The position numbers and the translations under genes are program-made. From an uncultured Planktomarina sp. (GTDB lineage: Bacteria > Pseudomonadota > Alphaproteobacteria > Rhodobacterales > Rhodobacteraceae): a stretch of DNA of 37,861 nucleotides. The notes under the pieces are model-generated. The model made no database searches and had not been told where the DNA came from. It worked only from the letters and a program-made list of their open reading frames with translations. Below are positions 25,450 through 36,105 of this stretch, piece by piece. Within the stretch, counting starts at the first letter, position 1, and every line of letters begins with the position of its first letter. The stretch lies in assembly GCA_913047725.1 (NCBI GenBank), contig CAJWTH010000007.1, forward strand, positions 1 to 37,861, in the 5' to 3' direction.

Positions 25450-26583
25450 TTAATCGGGCTCCAAATCATCACTGTTGTTGTGCTCGCCCAAACCTGGTGC
25501 TGCCCGTTCAAGTTGCAAGCTGCTGTCTGAAAACTTAATCGGCGTGCGTACGCCAGGAATGCCTTCAGGGGTAATGCGCATTCCTCGATACAAAGTTTGT
25601 GGATCTTCTAGAGCCTCGGCCACAGTGTTGATTGGACCTGACGGCACTCCGGCCGCCTCTAGTGAGGATAAGACTTCTAATTTATTCCAAGTACTAAGCT
25701 GCTGTGTGATTTGGCTTACAACTTCGGATCTATTCAATATCCGGGTTAAGTTGTCTGCAAAAATGGGATTATTAATCCAATCTTGCCGGTCCAACGCATG
25801 AGCCAGATTGTGAAATTGCCTATTATTTCCGCAGGCGATCACTATATGGCCGTCGGCGACTGGGAAGACTTGATAGGGTACGATGCTGGGGTGTGCGTTC
25901 CCCATGCGTTCTGGGCTTTCACCAGTGGAGAGGTAGTTTAGGTTCTGATTAGCCTGAGCAGCCAGCATGCAATCAAAAAGAGCCATGTCGATATGTTGCC
26001 CGGTACCAGTTCGTTCCCGCTGAGCTAGGGCAGCTTGGATGCCTATTACTCCATAAAGCCCGGTGAAAATATCGGCAAATGCTACGCCTACTTTCTGTGG
26101 CATGCCATCTGGCTCACCGGTAATGTCCATAATGCCGGTCATGCCTTGGATCATAAAGTCATAACCGGCTTTGTGTGCCCTGGGACCATCTTGCCCAAAA
26201 CCTGTTACCGAACAATATATTAGCCTTGGATTTGTAGCACTTAGCGTAGAAAAATCTAATCCAAACTTTTCCAGGCTGCCCACTTTGAAATTTTCAATCA
26301 AAACGTCTGCGGAAGAAATTAGTTCTTTAAGATAGGATAAACGTTTGGGGTCGTTGAAGTCGACAGTCACCCCCTGCTTTCCACGGTTGGTACTATGAAA
26401 ATAGGCCGCAGAATTATCTTTGCCTTTTTTAATATAATTAGGTCCCCAATTTCTTGTATCATCACCATCTGGGCTTTCTACTTTTGTTACTTCTGCTCCG
26501 AGATCTGCAAGAGTTTGCCCAATCCATGGTCCTGCGAGGACGCGAGCGATTTCGATAACTTTTAGACCTTCTAACGGATACAT
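25450..26583 (-). CDS. CaiB/BaiF-type CoA-transferase
   Basis: MYPLEGLKVIEIARVLAGPWIGQTLADLGAEVTKVESPDGDDTRNWGP...VLIENFKVGSLEKFGLDF...VAFADIFTGLYGVIGIQAALAQRERTGTGQHIDMALFD. Start taken at internal ATG of the 25450..26646 ORF. Confidence 0.93.
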   Translation of the reverse strand: MYPLEGLKVIEIARVLAGPWIGQTLADLGAEVTKVESPDGDDTRNWGPNYIKKGKDNSAAYFHSTNRGKQGVTVDFNDPKRLSYLKELISSADVLIENFKVGSLEKFGLDFSTLSATNPRLIYCSVTGFGQDGPRAHKAGYDFMIQGMTGIMDITGEPDGMPQKVGVAFADIFTGLYGVIGIQAALAQRERTGTGQHIDMALFDCMLAAQANQNLNYLSTGESPERMGNAHPSIVPYQVFPVADGHIVIACGNNRQFHNLAHALDRQDWINNPIFADNLTRILNRSEVVSQITQQLSTWNKLEVLSSLEAAGVPSGPINTVAEALEDPQTLYRGMRITPEGIPGVRTPIKFSDSSLQLERAAPGLGEHNNSDDLEPD

Positions 26584-26948
26584 CTCACTACCTTTTTTTA
26601 ACAATGAACCAAGTTGTGGCGCATAAAACTTGTCTTCGTTTTGCATATTTAATGTATGAATGCATCTGATTTTTATCTCCTTATAATTGATGAAAGCATA
26701 TAATTGAAATGAAGAGGTACACTTTATTTGCAGCCAATAAGTTTATAGTTTGGGGGTTTTAGTAGTTGGTTTAGAGACTTAAACAGGCATTCTATTTTTC
26801 TAGAATATTACCTTCTCTGTTAAATCTTAGGTTATTGACTTAATTTCTCTTAAAAAGCTCTCTGCCCCTTGTTCTATCTGGGGGGCAACACTAATATTAT
26901 AAAAACAATTTGGCGTAATGCCTTAATTCAGAGCAGCAGGCGGAACTT

Positions 26949-27569
26949 ATGAACGATCCAGTAGAGACCTATATGAACCTCGTCCCCATGGTGGTTGAGC
27001 AAACTAGTCGTGGTGAACGAGCCTATGACATTTTCTCGCGCTTGCTAAAGGAGCGTATTATTTTTGTGAACGGACCTGTTCATGACGGTATGAGTACGTT
27101 AGTTATTGCCCAGCTACTCCATCTTGAAGCAGAAAATCCTTCAAAAGACATCAGCATGTACATCAATTCACCTGGTGGTGTGGTTACGGCTGGCCTGTCG
27201 ATCTATGATACTATGCAGTACATAAAGCCAAAAGTAAGTACTCTTTGTGTGGGCCAAGCGGCTTCAATGGGATCTCTGCTATTAACTGCAGGAGCCAAAG
27301 ACATGCGGTTTTCTCTGCCAAACTCGTCCATTATGGTACACCAGCCCTCTGGTGGTTACCAAGGTCAAGCCACTGATATTATGATTCATGCAGAGTTTAC
27401 TCAAAAATTAAAACGCCGTCTGAATGAAATCTATGTAAGCCATACTGGGCAAGGCTACGATATAGTGGAAGCTGCTCTCGAGCGTGATAACTTTATGTCA
27501 CCGGAAGATGCCAAAGATTGGGGTTTGATTGATGAGATAGTGGCAAATAGACCCAAAGATGAAGAGTAA
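26949..27569 (+). CDS. clpP: ATP-dependent Clp protease proteolytic subunit
   Basis: [39 protein letters not shown]...[24 protein letters not shown]...[11 protein letters not shown]...[16 protein letters not shown]. Confidence 0.98.
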   Translation: MNDPVETYMNLVPMVVEQTSRGERAYDIFSRLLKERIIFVNGPVHDGMSTLVIAQLLHLEAENPSKDISMYINSPGGVVTAGLSIYDTMQYIKPKVSTLCVGQAASMGSLLLTAGAKDMRFSLPNSSIMVHQPSGGYQGQATDIMIHAEFTQKLKRRLNEIYVSHTGQGYDIVEAALERDNFMSPEDAKDWGLIDEIVANRPKDEE

Positions 27570-27694
27570 TTTTTTTAAAATTTAAATTTTGGTTGTGGCC
27601 TTGTTTGCGGTGTCATAAACTTTCCGCAATTTAGCATCAATCTAAAGGTTTTAGTTTGTATATTTGACGAATGCAGAGGGCTAAAAGGTGATAC

Positions 27695-28960
27695 ATGGCT
27701 GATAAAGTAAGTGGCGACGGTAAAAATACCCTTTACTGCAGTTTTTGTGGCAAAAGCCAGCATGAAGTACGAAAACTTATTGCAGGTCCAACGGTCTTCA
27801 TTTGTGACGAATGCGTTGAACTTTGCATGGATATTATCCGTGAAGAAACTAAGGCTTCAGGCCTAAAAGCCTCGGAGGGTGTTCCGACGCCCTTGGAAAT
27901 TTGCCAAGTCTTAGATGACTATGTGATTGGTCAATCCCATGCAAAACGCGTACTGTCTGTTGCGGTACACAATCATTACAAACGTTTAAATGTTGCTGCA
28001 AAATCAGACGAAATTGAACTTGCTAAATCAAATATCATGCTGATTGGACCTACTGGTTGCGGTAAAACTTTGCTTGCACAAACCTTAGCTCGTATCATCG
28101 ATGTTCCTTTTACGATGGCTGATGCAACTACATTAACTGAAGCGGGATATGTGGGTGAAGATGTTGAAAATATTATACTTAAGTTACTGCAGGCCAGTGA
28201 GTACAATGTGGAGCGGGCCCAACGGGGTATCGTATATATTGATGAAGTAGATAAAATTACGCGGAAATCGGATAACCCGTCGATAACACGGGATGTCTCT
28301 GGGGAGGGAGTTCAACAGGCCTTACTTAAAATTATGGAAGGCACGGTAGCTAGCGTTCCTCCTCAAGGTGGACGCAAACACCCACAGCAAGAGTTTCTGC
28401 AAGTAGATACGACGAACATCTTGTTTATTTGTGGTGGAGCGTTTGCGGGGCTCGATAAGATAATATCAGCAAGGGGCAAGGGAAGTTCGATTGGTTTTGG
28501 CGCAGATGTCAAAGAGAATGATAGTCGAGGCGTCGGAGAAGTATTCAGTGAATTGGAGCCAGAAGATCTCCTTAAGTTCGGCCTGATACCAGAGTTTGTG
28601 GGGCGCTTGCCAGTTATCGCGACATTAACCGATTTAGACGAAGCTTCTTTGGTAACAATCCTGACTGAGCCTAAAAATGCGTTGATTAAACAATACCAGC
28701 GGTTGTTTGAGCTCGAAGAGGTAGCGTTGAAATTCACCGATGATGCGCTTGTTGCAATCGCAAAGAGAGCGATTGAACGTAAAACTGGCGCCAGGGGTTT
28801 GCGATCTATTTTAGAAGATATCCTTCTTGATACGATGTTTGATTTACCTGGATTAGATAGCGTAGAAGAAGTTGTCGTGAATGAAGAGGCAGTTGCATCT
28901 GATGCCGCACCACTAATGATCCATAGTGATAGCAAAAGTGAGCCGGCATCGGCTGGGTAG
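27695..28960 (+). CDS. clpX: ATP-dependent Clp protease ATP-binding subunit ClpX
   Basis: N-terminal zinc finger [30 protein letters not shown], Walker [19 protein letters not shown]. Confidence 0.98.
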   Translation: MADKVSGDGKNTLYCSFCGKSQHEVRKLIAGPTVFICDECVELCMDIIREETKASGLKASEGVPTPLEICQVLDDYVIGQSHAKRVLSVAVHNHYKRLNVAAKSDEIELAKSNIMLIGPTGCGKTLLAQTLARIIDVPFTMADATTLTEAGYVGEDVENIILKLLQASEYNVERAQRGIVYIDEVDKITRKSDNPSITRDVSGEGVQQALLKIMEGTVASVPPQGGRKHPQQEFLQVDTTNILFICGGAFAGLDKIISARGKGSSIGFGADVKENDSRGVGEVFSELEPEDLLKFGLIPEFVGRLPVIATLTDLDEASLVTILTEPKNALIKQYQRLFELEEVALKFTDDALVAIAKRAIERKTGARGLRSILEDILLDTMFDLPGLDSVEEVVVNEEAVASDAAPLMIHSDSKSEPASAG

Positions 28961-29089
28961 TAAAATAAAATATTAAGAATGATTGAATCCATATTTAAGT
29001 TTTGGTCATTTTAATATGAGGTAAGACAGGCACTAGACCCATGGCTGCAACTAAGGCATATCTTTTGTAATTAGATTTGGGAGGCTTCC

Positions 29090-29473
29090 ATGGGAATATT
29101 GTCTACACTTCTTCGTGCAGTTACTTGGTGGAATGGTCAGACTTTGAATACCCAGCTATTTACTTGGCGCAAAGGCGTGAAGGTTGGTGAGGATGAAGCT
29201 GGAAACATATTTTATCAGACGCGTGATAATGCCAAGCGCTGGGTAATTTTTAATGGAGAGGCTGAAGCGAGTTGTGTCAGTCCTGATTGGCATGGTTGGC
29301 TACATCACACATGGGACGAACCACCAAATTCAACTCCATTAGTTCACAAGGCATGGGAAAAGCCTCATCTGCCGAATCTTACAGGTACTGTTATGGCTTA
29401 TGCTCCTGCTGGTTCTATACGAAAAACTACGCCTCAGTCGCGCAGCGACTATGAGGCCTGGACACCGGAGTAA
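29090..29473 (+). CDS. NADH:ubiquinone oxidoreductase subunit NDUFA12 family protein
   Basis: [61 protein letters not shown] pattern. Confidence 0.93.
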   Translation: MGILSTLLRAVTWWNGQTLNTQLFTWRKGVKVGEDEAGNIFYQTRDNAKRWVIFNGEAEASCVSPDWHGWLHHTWDEPPNSTPLVHKAWEKPHLPNLTGTVMAYAPAGSIRKTTPQSRSDYEAWTPE

Positions 29474-29477
29474 TGTG

Positions 29478-29924
29478 ATGCGGGGCATTTGGGCTGAGTT
29501 CATTGCTGGTACATGCGTGCTGATAGCCGCGGTTGGGTTTGCTTTTGTTGCTTTTCAACGTGGTGGCTGGGTCGATGCTGACAATTCCTATCTGCTAAAT
29601 GCAAGCTTTCGATCCATTGAAGGTGTTTCGATTGGAACGGATGTTCGCTTAGCTGGCGTAAAAGTTGGTTCAATTTCCAATATAGCCCTTAATCCTGAAA
29701 GTTTTTTTGTTGATGTCGAAATAGCACTTCAAAATACTATTCAGCTACCAGACGATACTGCTATTATAATTGCTTCAGAAGGCCTCTTAGGTGGTCATTT
29801 TGTTGAATTACAACCTGGTGGATCTTCCTTTAATCTAGTGGAAGGGGACACCATAGCCGACACTCAGTCATCGTTAGGAATATTGAATTTACTAATGAAA
29901 TTTGCATCTGGCAGTGGTAGTTAA
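29478..29924 (+). CDS. mlaD: outer-membrane lipid asymmetry MlaD family protein
   Basis: VAFQRGGWVDADNSYLLNASFRSIEGVSIGTDVRLAGVKVGSISNIAL...ASEGLLGGHFVELQPGGS. Start at the ATG following the NDUFA12 stop. Confidence 0.9.
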   Translation: MRGIWAEFIAGTCVLIAAVGFAFVAFQRGGWVDADNSYLLNASFRSIEGVSIGTDVRLAGVKVGSISNIALNPESFFVDVEIALQNTIQLPDDTAIIIASEGLLGGHFVELQPGGSSFNLVEGDTIADTQSSLGILNLLMKFASGSGS

Positions 29925-30280
29925 TGATACGTTTGCTGGCATTTTTTTTAATTTTCTTGCCAGTTCAGGGGATTTCGCAGCGGGCTAGTGAAACAAGTAC
30001 TGCCGAAATGAGATGGCTAGATAGGACCACAGGTGAGCTACAAACTTTTATATTATCGGTTGAAGAACCGGTTACTATCGGTCCAATCGACATACACCTC
30101 CACTCCTGCCGTTATCCATTAGAAAAAATTGGTCTTGATGCGTTTGCTCTTTTGTCGGTGTACTGGGCCAAAGATAAAGCTCAATTATTTAATGGCTGGA
30201 TGGTGGCTTCTTCACCTGCACTTAACGCGTTAGAGCATCCTCGCTACGATGTTTGGGTGTTGCGTTGTAAAATACCTTGA
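29924..30280 (+). CDS. DUF2155 domain-containing protein
   Basis: TAEMRWLDRTTGELQTFILSVEEPVTIGPIDIHLHSCRYP...[43 protein letters not shown]; 1-nt overlap with mlaD. Confidence 0.9.
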   Translation: MIRLLAFFLIFLPVQGISQRASETSTAEMRWLDRTTGELQTFILSVEEPVTIGPIDIHLHSCRYPLEKIGLDAFALLSVYWAKDKAQLFNGWMVASSPALNALEHPRYDVWVLRCKIP

Positions 30281-30885
30281 ACATTTGGTAGTGGCTGAGA
30301 GTTTATTGAGACCGCCAAATTAACAGCTTTGGCCAGTTGGTTTCGATATGAGCTCTTGCTGATCTCAATAGCGCCTAAACTTTTCAGGTGGTCAGTTATA
30401 AATTGGGTATCAAAGAGTTTAAATCCACAGTTCTGAAGGTGTAATCTAAGTGTTATGACTGCAGTTTTTGAACCATTTTTTTTTAAAGAAAACATACTTT
30501 CTCCAAAAAATGCGCCACCAATAGTCAATCCAAATATTCCGCCCACCAGCTCGTCACTTTGCCAAACCTCTAGGCTATGGCATCGTTCTAAACTGTGAAG
30601 CTCTTTGTAGCAGCTTTTCAAAGTTGGATTGATCCAAGTTTCACTCCGATTTGAACAGTGGAACAGGACGGTTTCAAATTCAGTATTCAACGAAGTTTTT
30701 ATTTCATTTCCGCGTAAAAACCGCCGCATGCTGCGGGATAAGTAAAACTTATCCATTGGAAAAACACCACGCATATCAGGATCGACCCAAAACAGCCCTG
30801 GACCAGTCGCCTTTTCTGCCATGGGAAAAATACCTCTAGCATAGGCGCTAAGCATTAGCTGTGGATCAAGAGGCTCTGGCTTCAT
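30244..30885 (-). CDS. aat: leucyl/phenylalanyl-tRNA--protein transferase
   Basis: [14 protein letters not shown]...[27 protein letters not shown]...[51 protein letters not shown]...[18 protein letters not shown]. Confidence 0.97.
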   Translation of the reverse strand: MKPEPLDPQLMLSAYARGIFPMAEKATGPGLFWVDPDMRGVFPMDKFYLSRSMRRFLRGNEIKTSLNTEFETVLFHCSNRSETWINPTLKSCYKELHSLERCHSLEVWQSDELVGGIFGLTIGGAFFGESMFSLKKNGSKTAVITLRLHLQNCGFKLFDTQFITDHLKSLGAIEISKSSYRNQLAKAVNLAVSINSQPLPNVQGILQRNTQTS

Positions 30886-32234
30886 TTTTCTTCAAAGGTG
30901 TGTTCCAGCCAATGTTCCAACCAATGAATGTTGTAATTCCCAGAGTACACATCCTCTTCTTCTAAAAGTGCGTGAAACAGAGGAATTGTGGTTTCGATGC
31001 CATCAATTATTAACTCGTCCAGAGCCCTTTTTAGGCGAGAAATCGCTGCGGGACGATCTGGTGCGTGAACAATTAGTTTGCCAATTAAGCTATCGTAATA
31101 TGGAGGTATTACGTATCCGTCATAAAGTGCGGAGTCCATCCTAACTCCAAGCCCTCCCGGGGCGTGATAGGCATTTATTTTTCCTGGGCGCGGTAAAAAA
31201 TCTGGGAATGTTTCAGCATTGATGCGGACCTCTATGGCGTGGCCATTAATAGCTAAATTTTCTTGGGAGAACGAGAGACTATACCCTTCTGCCACACGAA
31301 TTTGTTCGCGAACTAGGTCCACTCCAAAAATAGCCTCTGTCACGGGATGCTCAACTTGTAGTCGCGTGTTCATTTCGATGAAGTAAAATTCACCGTTTTC
31401 ATAGAGAAATTCTATTGTACCTGCGCCAATGTAATTAATTTTTGCTACCGCGTCTGCGCAAACTTTACCGATTGATGCGCGCTCATCCGCTCGGATTGTC
31501 GGGCCTGGAGCTTCTTCAAAAACTTTTTGATGACGTCTTTGAAGCGAACAATCACGCTCACCTAAATGGACAGCGGCTCCTTTTCCATCACCAAATACTT
31601 GTACCTCAATATGGCGGGGCGTGGTTAAATATTTTTCAATGTAAACTTCGTCATTACCAAATGCAGCTTTCCCTTCAGAACGCGCTGAACTGAAGGCTGT
31701 TGCCATTTCCTCAGCAGAATTTGCAACTTTCATACCACGTCCACCACCACCGGCTGTGGCCTTTATAATTACTGGGTAGCCAAATTCTTTCCCAATTTTA
31801 AGAGCAGATTCAACATCTGGTACGCCGCCTGTGGAACCAGGAACGCAGGGTACTCCTAAAGCCTTCATAGTATCTTTTGCACTAATTTTATCACCCATAA
31901 GGCGAATATGCTCGGCTGTTGGACCTATGAACCCAATATCATGGTCTTGTAGTGCCTGAACAAATGACGCGTTTTCTGACAAAAAACCGTAGCCAGGGTG
32001 AATAGCGTCAGCCCCTGTAATTTCTGCTGCCGCAATAATTGCAGGAATGGATAAGTAACTTTCAGTCCCTGAGGCTGGCCCTATGCATACAGATTCATCT
32101 GCCATTCGTACATGCATTGCATCACTATCGGCTGTGGAATGAACCGCTACGCTTGAAATCCCCATTTCACGGGCTGCTCTGATAATGCGGAGGGCAATTT
32201 CACCTCGGTTGGCAACAAGAATTTTTTTGAACAT
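30882..32234 (-). CDS. accC: acetyl-CoA carboxylase biotin carboxylase subunit
   Basis: [53 protein letters not shown]...[14 protein letters not shown]...[16 protein letters not shown]. Confidence 0.98.
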   Translation of the reverse strand: MFKKILVANRGEIALRIIRAAREMGISSVAVHSTADSDAMHVRMADESVCIGPASGTESYLSIPAIIAAAEITGADAIHPGYGFLSENASFVQALQDHDIGFIGPTAEHIRLMGDKISAKDTMKALGVPCVPGSTGGVPDVESALKIGKEFGYPVIIKATAGGGGRGMKVANSAEEMATAFSSARSEGKAAFGNDEVYIEKYLTTPRHIEVQVFGDGKGAAVHLGERDCSLQRRHQKVFEEAPGPTIRADERASIGKVCADAVAKINYIGAGTIEFLYENGEFYFIEMNTRLQVEHPVTEAIFGVDLVREQIRVAEGYSLSFSQENLAINGHAIEVRINAETFPDFLPRPGKINAYHAPGGLGVRMDSALYDGYVIPPYYDSLIGKLIVHAPDRPAAISRLKRALDELIIDGIETTIPLFHALLEEEDVYSGNYNIHWLEHWLEHTFEEK

Positions 32235-32719
32235 TATTCAATAATCACCAAAGGGGACCCGTATTCAACAGGTCCACCATCTTCAACTAGTATTCGTTTC
32301 ACGGTGCCAGAATGTGGTGCGGGAATTTGGTTCATTGTTTTCATTGCTTCAATAATCAGAATTGTGTCGCCTTCAGCCACAACAGTTCCAATTGAAATAA
32401 AAGCAGGTGAGCCGGGTTCAGCTTGCAAATATACTGTTCCAACCATCGGAGATGGTACTGCACCAGGATGAGCACTGGGATCATCACCAGTTATAATGGA
32501 CGTTTCAGTTGGTTCGGAAGTGATGGGCCTAGGTGAAGCCATTACGGGAGCTGTGACCGTGGTTTGTACCACATTTTGTGTTTTTGAAATGCGTACGTTT
32601 AAACTGTCGTCTTCACCGTAGTTACGATTGACCTCAATCTCTGTAAGGCTCTGTTTGCTTAGTAACTCTGCCAGTGCCTCGATGAAGGCAACATCATTGT
32701 CATTTGGTTTTTTGGCCAT
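32234..32719 (-). CDS. accB: acetyl-CoA carboxylase biotin carboxyl carrier protein
   Basis: C-terminal biotinyl domain [20 protein letters not shown]...[29 protein letters not shown]. Confidence 0.97.
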   Translation of the reverse strand: MAKKPNDNDVAFIEALAELLSKQSLTEIEVNRNYGEDDSLNVRISKTQNVVQTTVTAPVMASPRPITSEPTETSIITGDDPSAHPGAVPSPMVGTVYLQAEPGSPAFISIGTVVAEGDTILIIEAMKTMNQIPAPHSGTVKRILVEDGGPVEYGSPLVIIE

Positions 32720-32882
32720 TTTATCCCTTTTCGGATCTATTTAGCTTTTTATAAGATAATTGTAGCTAAAGTGGAAGGAGATCCTTAATCACATTGGTTT
32801 TCAAATATTATTTATGATGATGGTCTGATTGCATTGGCATCTAACAGCTCAAATGAATTTTGAATCTCAATTTTTTAAATAC

Positions 32883-34826
32883 TCAGGTTCGGTTCATCCT
32901 ATTTTTAATCAAATCTTCTACTACGTTTGGATCTGCTAGGGTGGAGGTGTCGCCTAGTGCATCAAAATCATCCTCTGCAACTTTCCGAAGAATGCGTCGC
33001 ATAATTTTACCAGAGCGCGTCTTGGGGAGACCAGGGGCCCATTGTATAAGATCTGGTGACGCAATGGGCCCGATCTCTTTGCGGACCCAATCACGAAGTT
33101 CAAGCCGTAATTCATTCGTTGGTTTTTCACCAGTCATAAGTGTTACGTAGCAGTATATTCCCTGACCTTTTATTTTATGAGGATAGCCGACCACAGCGGC
33201 TTCAGCAATTTTGGGATGCGCCACTAAGGCACTTTCCACTTCTGCTGTCCCCATTCTATGACCAGAAACATTAATAACGTCATCTACTCTGCCAGTGATC
33301 CAGTAATAGCCATCGGCGTCGCGTCGGCAACCGTCTCCAGTAAAGTAATATCCCTTATAATCGGAGAAATAAGCAGAAATAAATCTGTCATGATCGCCCC
33401 ATACGGTACGCATCTGTCCAGGCCAGCTATCTTTGATACACAGCACGCCCTCCGCCTCGACCTCTGTGATCTCTATGCCAGTTGTGGGATCCAAAATCAC
33501 TGGCTGCACCCCAAAAAATGGGAAAGTGCATGATCCTGCTTTAGTGTCAGTTGCGCCGGGTAGTGGGGTCATTAAATGCCCACCAGTTTCGGTCTGCCAC
33601 CAAGTATCAACAATTGGTGCTCGGCCTTTGCCAACAACTTCGTTATACCAATTCCACGCTTCTGGATTGATTGGCTCCCCGACAGTGCCAAGTACTTTAA
33701 TTGACGATAAATCATGTTTATCAACGAAGGTATTACCCTGCCCCATAAGGGCACGAATTGCGGTTGGTGCAGTATAAAACTGATTAACCTTGTGTTTCTC
33801 GCAGACTGCCCAAAACCGCCCTGCATCTGGATATGTTGGTAATCCTTCGAACATCACCGTTGTGGCGCCGTTGGCTAGTGGTCCGTAAACTATATAACTA
33901 TGTCCCGTAACCCAACCCACATCCGCGGTGCACCAAAAAATATCGCCATCATGATAATCGAATGTGTACTGATGTGTCATAGAGGCATAGACAAGATAGC
34001 CACCGGTTGAATGAACTACACCCTTAGGGGCGCCAGTTGAGCCAGACGTATAGAGTATAAACAGTGGGTCTTCTGCATTCATTGGCTCGGGTACACTGTT
34101 AACAGATGCATTTGCCATCAAAGATTCGTAGCTATGGTCCCGATTTATTTTATTTTTGATCTCAGCGTTGGTGCGTTCGACAACTATGGTGGTTACATCG
34201 CCACAAATTTTTAAAGCTTCGTCTACATTAGCTTTCAGAGGAGTATTTTTACCACCGCGTGGCGCTTGGTCGGCTGTTACTATCAGTTTCGCATCACAAG
34301 CTGTAATTCTTGCAGCTAGTGCTTCTGGAGAAAAGCCCCCAAAAACAATTGAATGAACAGCACCAATTCGATTGCAGGCCAGCATTGCGAAAGCTGCTTC
34401 TGGGATCATCGGCATGTACAAGACAACTCGATCACCCTTTTTTACGCCCAAATTTTTATAGACATTGGCAAGTTTACAGACTTTTTCATGTAGTTGATTG
34501 TAAGTTATATTTTTACTATCATTTGGGTCATCACCTTCCCAAATGATAGCTACTTGTTCACCACGAGTGGGGAGGTGCCTATCAATGCAATTAGCACTGA
34601 CATTTAGCTGTCCGTCTTCATACCACTTTATAGAAACATCAGAGTGATTAAATGTGGTATTTTTAATTATTGTATAAGGTTCTATCCAGTCCAAACGCCT
34701 ACCTTGTTCTGCCCAAAACGACTCTGGATCACGCAGAGACGCCGCGTACATTTCCTCATATTTAGCACTGTTGGCATGAGAGTTAGCAGCGAATTCGGCG
34801 GTTGGTTTATGGAATTTTTTAGTCAT
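32883..34826 (-). CDS. acs: acetate--CoA ligase (acetyl-CoA synthetase)
   Basis: [71 protein letters not shown]...[16 protein letters not shown]...[15 protein letters not shown]. Confidence 0.98.
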   Translation of the reverse strand: MTKKFHKPTAEFAANSHANSAKYEEMYAASLRDPESFWAEQGRRLDWIEPYTIIKNTTFNHSDVSIKWYEDGQLNVSANCIDRHLPTRGEQVAIIWEGDDPNDSKNITYNQLHEKVCKLANVYKNLGVKKGDRVVLYMPMIPEAAFAMLACNRIGAVHSIVFGGFSPEALAARITACDAKLIVTADQAPRGGKNTPLKANVDEALKICGDVTTIVVERTNAEIKNKINRDHSYESLMANASVNSVPEPMNAEDPLFILYTSGSTGAPKGVVHSTGGYLVYASMTHQYTFDYHDGDIFWCTADVGWVTGHSYIVYGPLANGATTVMFEGLPTYPDAGRFWAVCEKHKVNQFYTAPTAIRALMGQGNTFVDKHDLSSIKVLGTVGEPINPEAWNWYNEVVGKGRAPIVDTWWQTETGGHLMTPLPGATDTKAGSCTFPFFGVQPVILDPTTGIEITEVEAEGVLCIKDSWPGQMRTVWGDHDRFISAYFSDYKGYYFTGDGCRRDADGYYWITGRVDDVINVSGHRMGTAEVESALVAHPKIAEAAVVGYPHKIKGQGIYCYVTLMTGEKPTNELRLELRDWVRKEIGPIASPDLIQWAPGLPKTRSGKIMRRILRKVAEDDFDALGDTSTLADPNVVEDLIKNRMNRT

Positions 34827-34853
34827 TGGTATTTTCCCTACCTATAAGATTTT

Positions 34854-35291
34854 TCAATCTATTGCACGGGTGAGTGCTAGTTGCTCGAGCTGGTCGTGCA
34901 GATGGTCTAATTGGTAACCTGCTTCGCGTATCGTCGCCAAAATCTTATTGACTTCGATAATACCAGCATTTGCAAAAGCCCAAACCACAGCAGATCTGGC
35001 TCCAGAAGTACAATAAGCTAAAACAGGGTTTTGTAGTTTTTGCATTAGGTCTGTTTGTATTGCAATTTTGTCTGAGCCAAAAGTACTACCATCAAAAACA
35101 TTTTCAGCGAACTCCAGTCCAGCTTCTAATGCTGCGGCCTTTATAACTGCTATATGTAGGTCTTCTGAATTTTCATAATCTGGACGATTGCAGATAATCG
35201 CTTTGAAGCCTGCACTTACAATTGCAGAAATATCCGCCTCAGAAATTTGGGGTGCTACTGAATAGTATGGCGAAAGTATATGAGACCGCAT
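34854..35291 (-). CDS. TIGR01244 family sulfur transferase/phosphatase-like protein
   Basis: SVAPQISEADISAIVSAGFKAIICNRPDYE...PVLAYCTSGARSAVVWAFA (Cx5R-like loop CTSGARS). Confidence 0.85.
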   Translation of the reverse strand: MRSHILSPYYSVAPQISEADISAIVSAGFKAIICNRPDYENSEDLHIAVIKAAALEAGLEFAENVFDGSTFGSDKIAIQTDLMQKLQNPVLAYCTSGARSAVVWAFANAGIIEVNKILATIREAGYQLDHLHDQLEQLALTRAID

Positions 35292-35376
35292 TTAATAATC
35301 TTAGTTGGGCTCAAGTCATACGTCTAGATGAAATTCAGTATCTTGAGTATCAGAGTAAAATTTTAATTACTCAGAA

Positions 35377-35595
35377 CTATGCTTTTAGTATAGCTCCTAG
35401 CACAACGATCATTAAGCCTATCCCTGAACAAGCCATGGCACCTAAATTCCACGCAATCGCTGATTGAAGTTGAGTTTTCATGGCAAGTTCATTTAGATTT
35501 TCTTTTTTTGCCCGCCAAATTTTGCTAATTGTAAAAAAAAGTAAACCAAGCCCAAAGCAAGTTATAATAACGCCAATTATAATCAACCAGTTCAT
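35377..35595 (-). CDS. small two-TM hypothetical membrane protein
   Basis: MNWLIIIGVIITCFGLGLLFFTISKIWRAKKENLNEL...NLGAMACSGIGLMIVVLGAIL; two hydrophobic helices. Confidence 0.7.
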   Translation of the reverse strand: MNWLIIIGVIITCFGLGLLFFTISKIWRAKKENLNELAMKTQLQSAIAWNLGAMACSGIGLMIVVLGAILKA

Positions 35596-35706
35596 AAATT
35601 TCTCCGAAGGTATAATTTATGTTTATCTTCACGGAGCTTGTTGTCTTGTGCAAGTATAAATCGGCGGATAACCATCTGTTAATGAATTTTGAAAACGGAG
35701 TACCCG

Positions 35707-35958
35707 ATGTCAGATATAGAAAGTAGCTACCGTGTTACTGGTGATGAATTACGAAAATTTATTGAGCGGATTGAGCGCTTGGATGCTGAAAAAAAAGATC
35801 TTATAGAACAACAAAAAGAAGTCATGGCTGAGGCTAAAGGACGAGGATATGACACTAGGGTTATACGTAAGCTTATCGGCATGCGAAAGCGTGACCAGGC
35901 TGATATTGCTGAAGAAGAAGCCATTTTAGATATGTACAAACAAGCCTTGGGAATGTGA
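35707..35958 (+). CDS. gapR: DUF2312 / GapR-family DNA-binding protein
   Basis: RVTGDELRKFIERIERLDAEKKDLIEQQKEVMAEAKGRGYDTRVIRKLIGMRKRDQADIAEEEAILDMYKQALGM; start at ATG 35707 with upstream GGAG. Confidence 0.93.
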   Translation: MSDIESSYRVTGDELRKFIERIERLDAEKKDLIEQQKEVMAEAKGRGYDTRVIRKLIGMRKRDQADIAEEEAILDMYKQALGM

Positions 35959-36105
35959 GGCGTTATTTATTGTTTATATATTCACAACCCCTTGGTAGAT
36001 CCTGGTATATTCTTACGTCAGGCATCAATATTTTAAATATTAACAAATGTGATTGTGTCTTGGTTTAATATTTCTAAATTCTAAGGGCAGTTTAAATATT
36101 GGAAA

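Noticed and set aside
26863-26887. TGCCCC...GGGGCA inverted repeat upstream of clpP
   Set aside because: Could be a regulatory hairpin or part of a heat-shock promoter, but no convincing sigma-32 -35/-10 pair could be read, so not reported as a feature.
28363-28992. 209-aa minus-strand ORF opposite clpX
   Set aside because: Antisense shadow of clpX with low-complexity Ser/Leu-rich composition; not a plausible gene.
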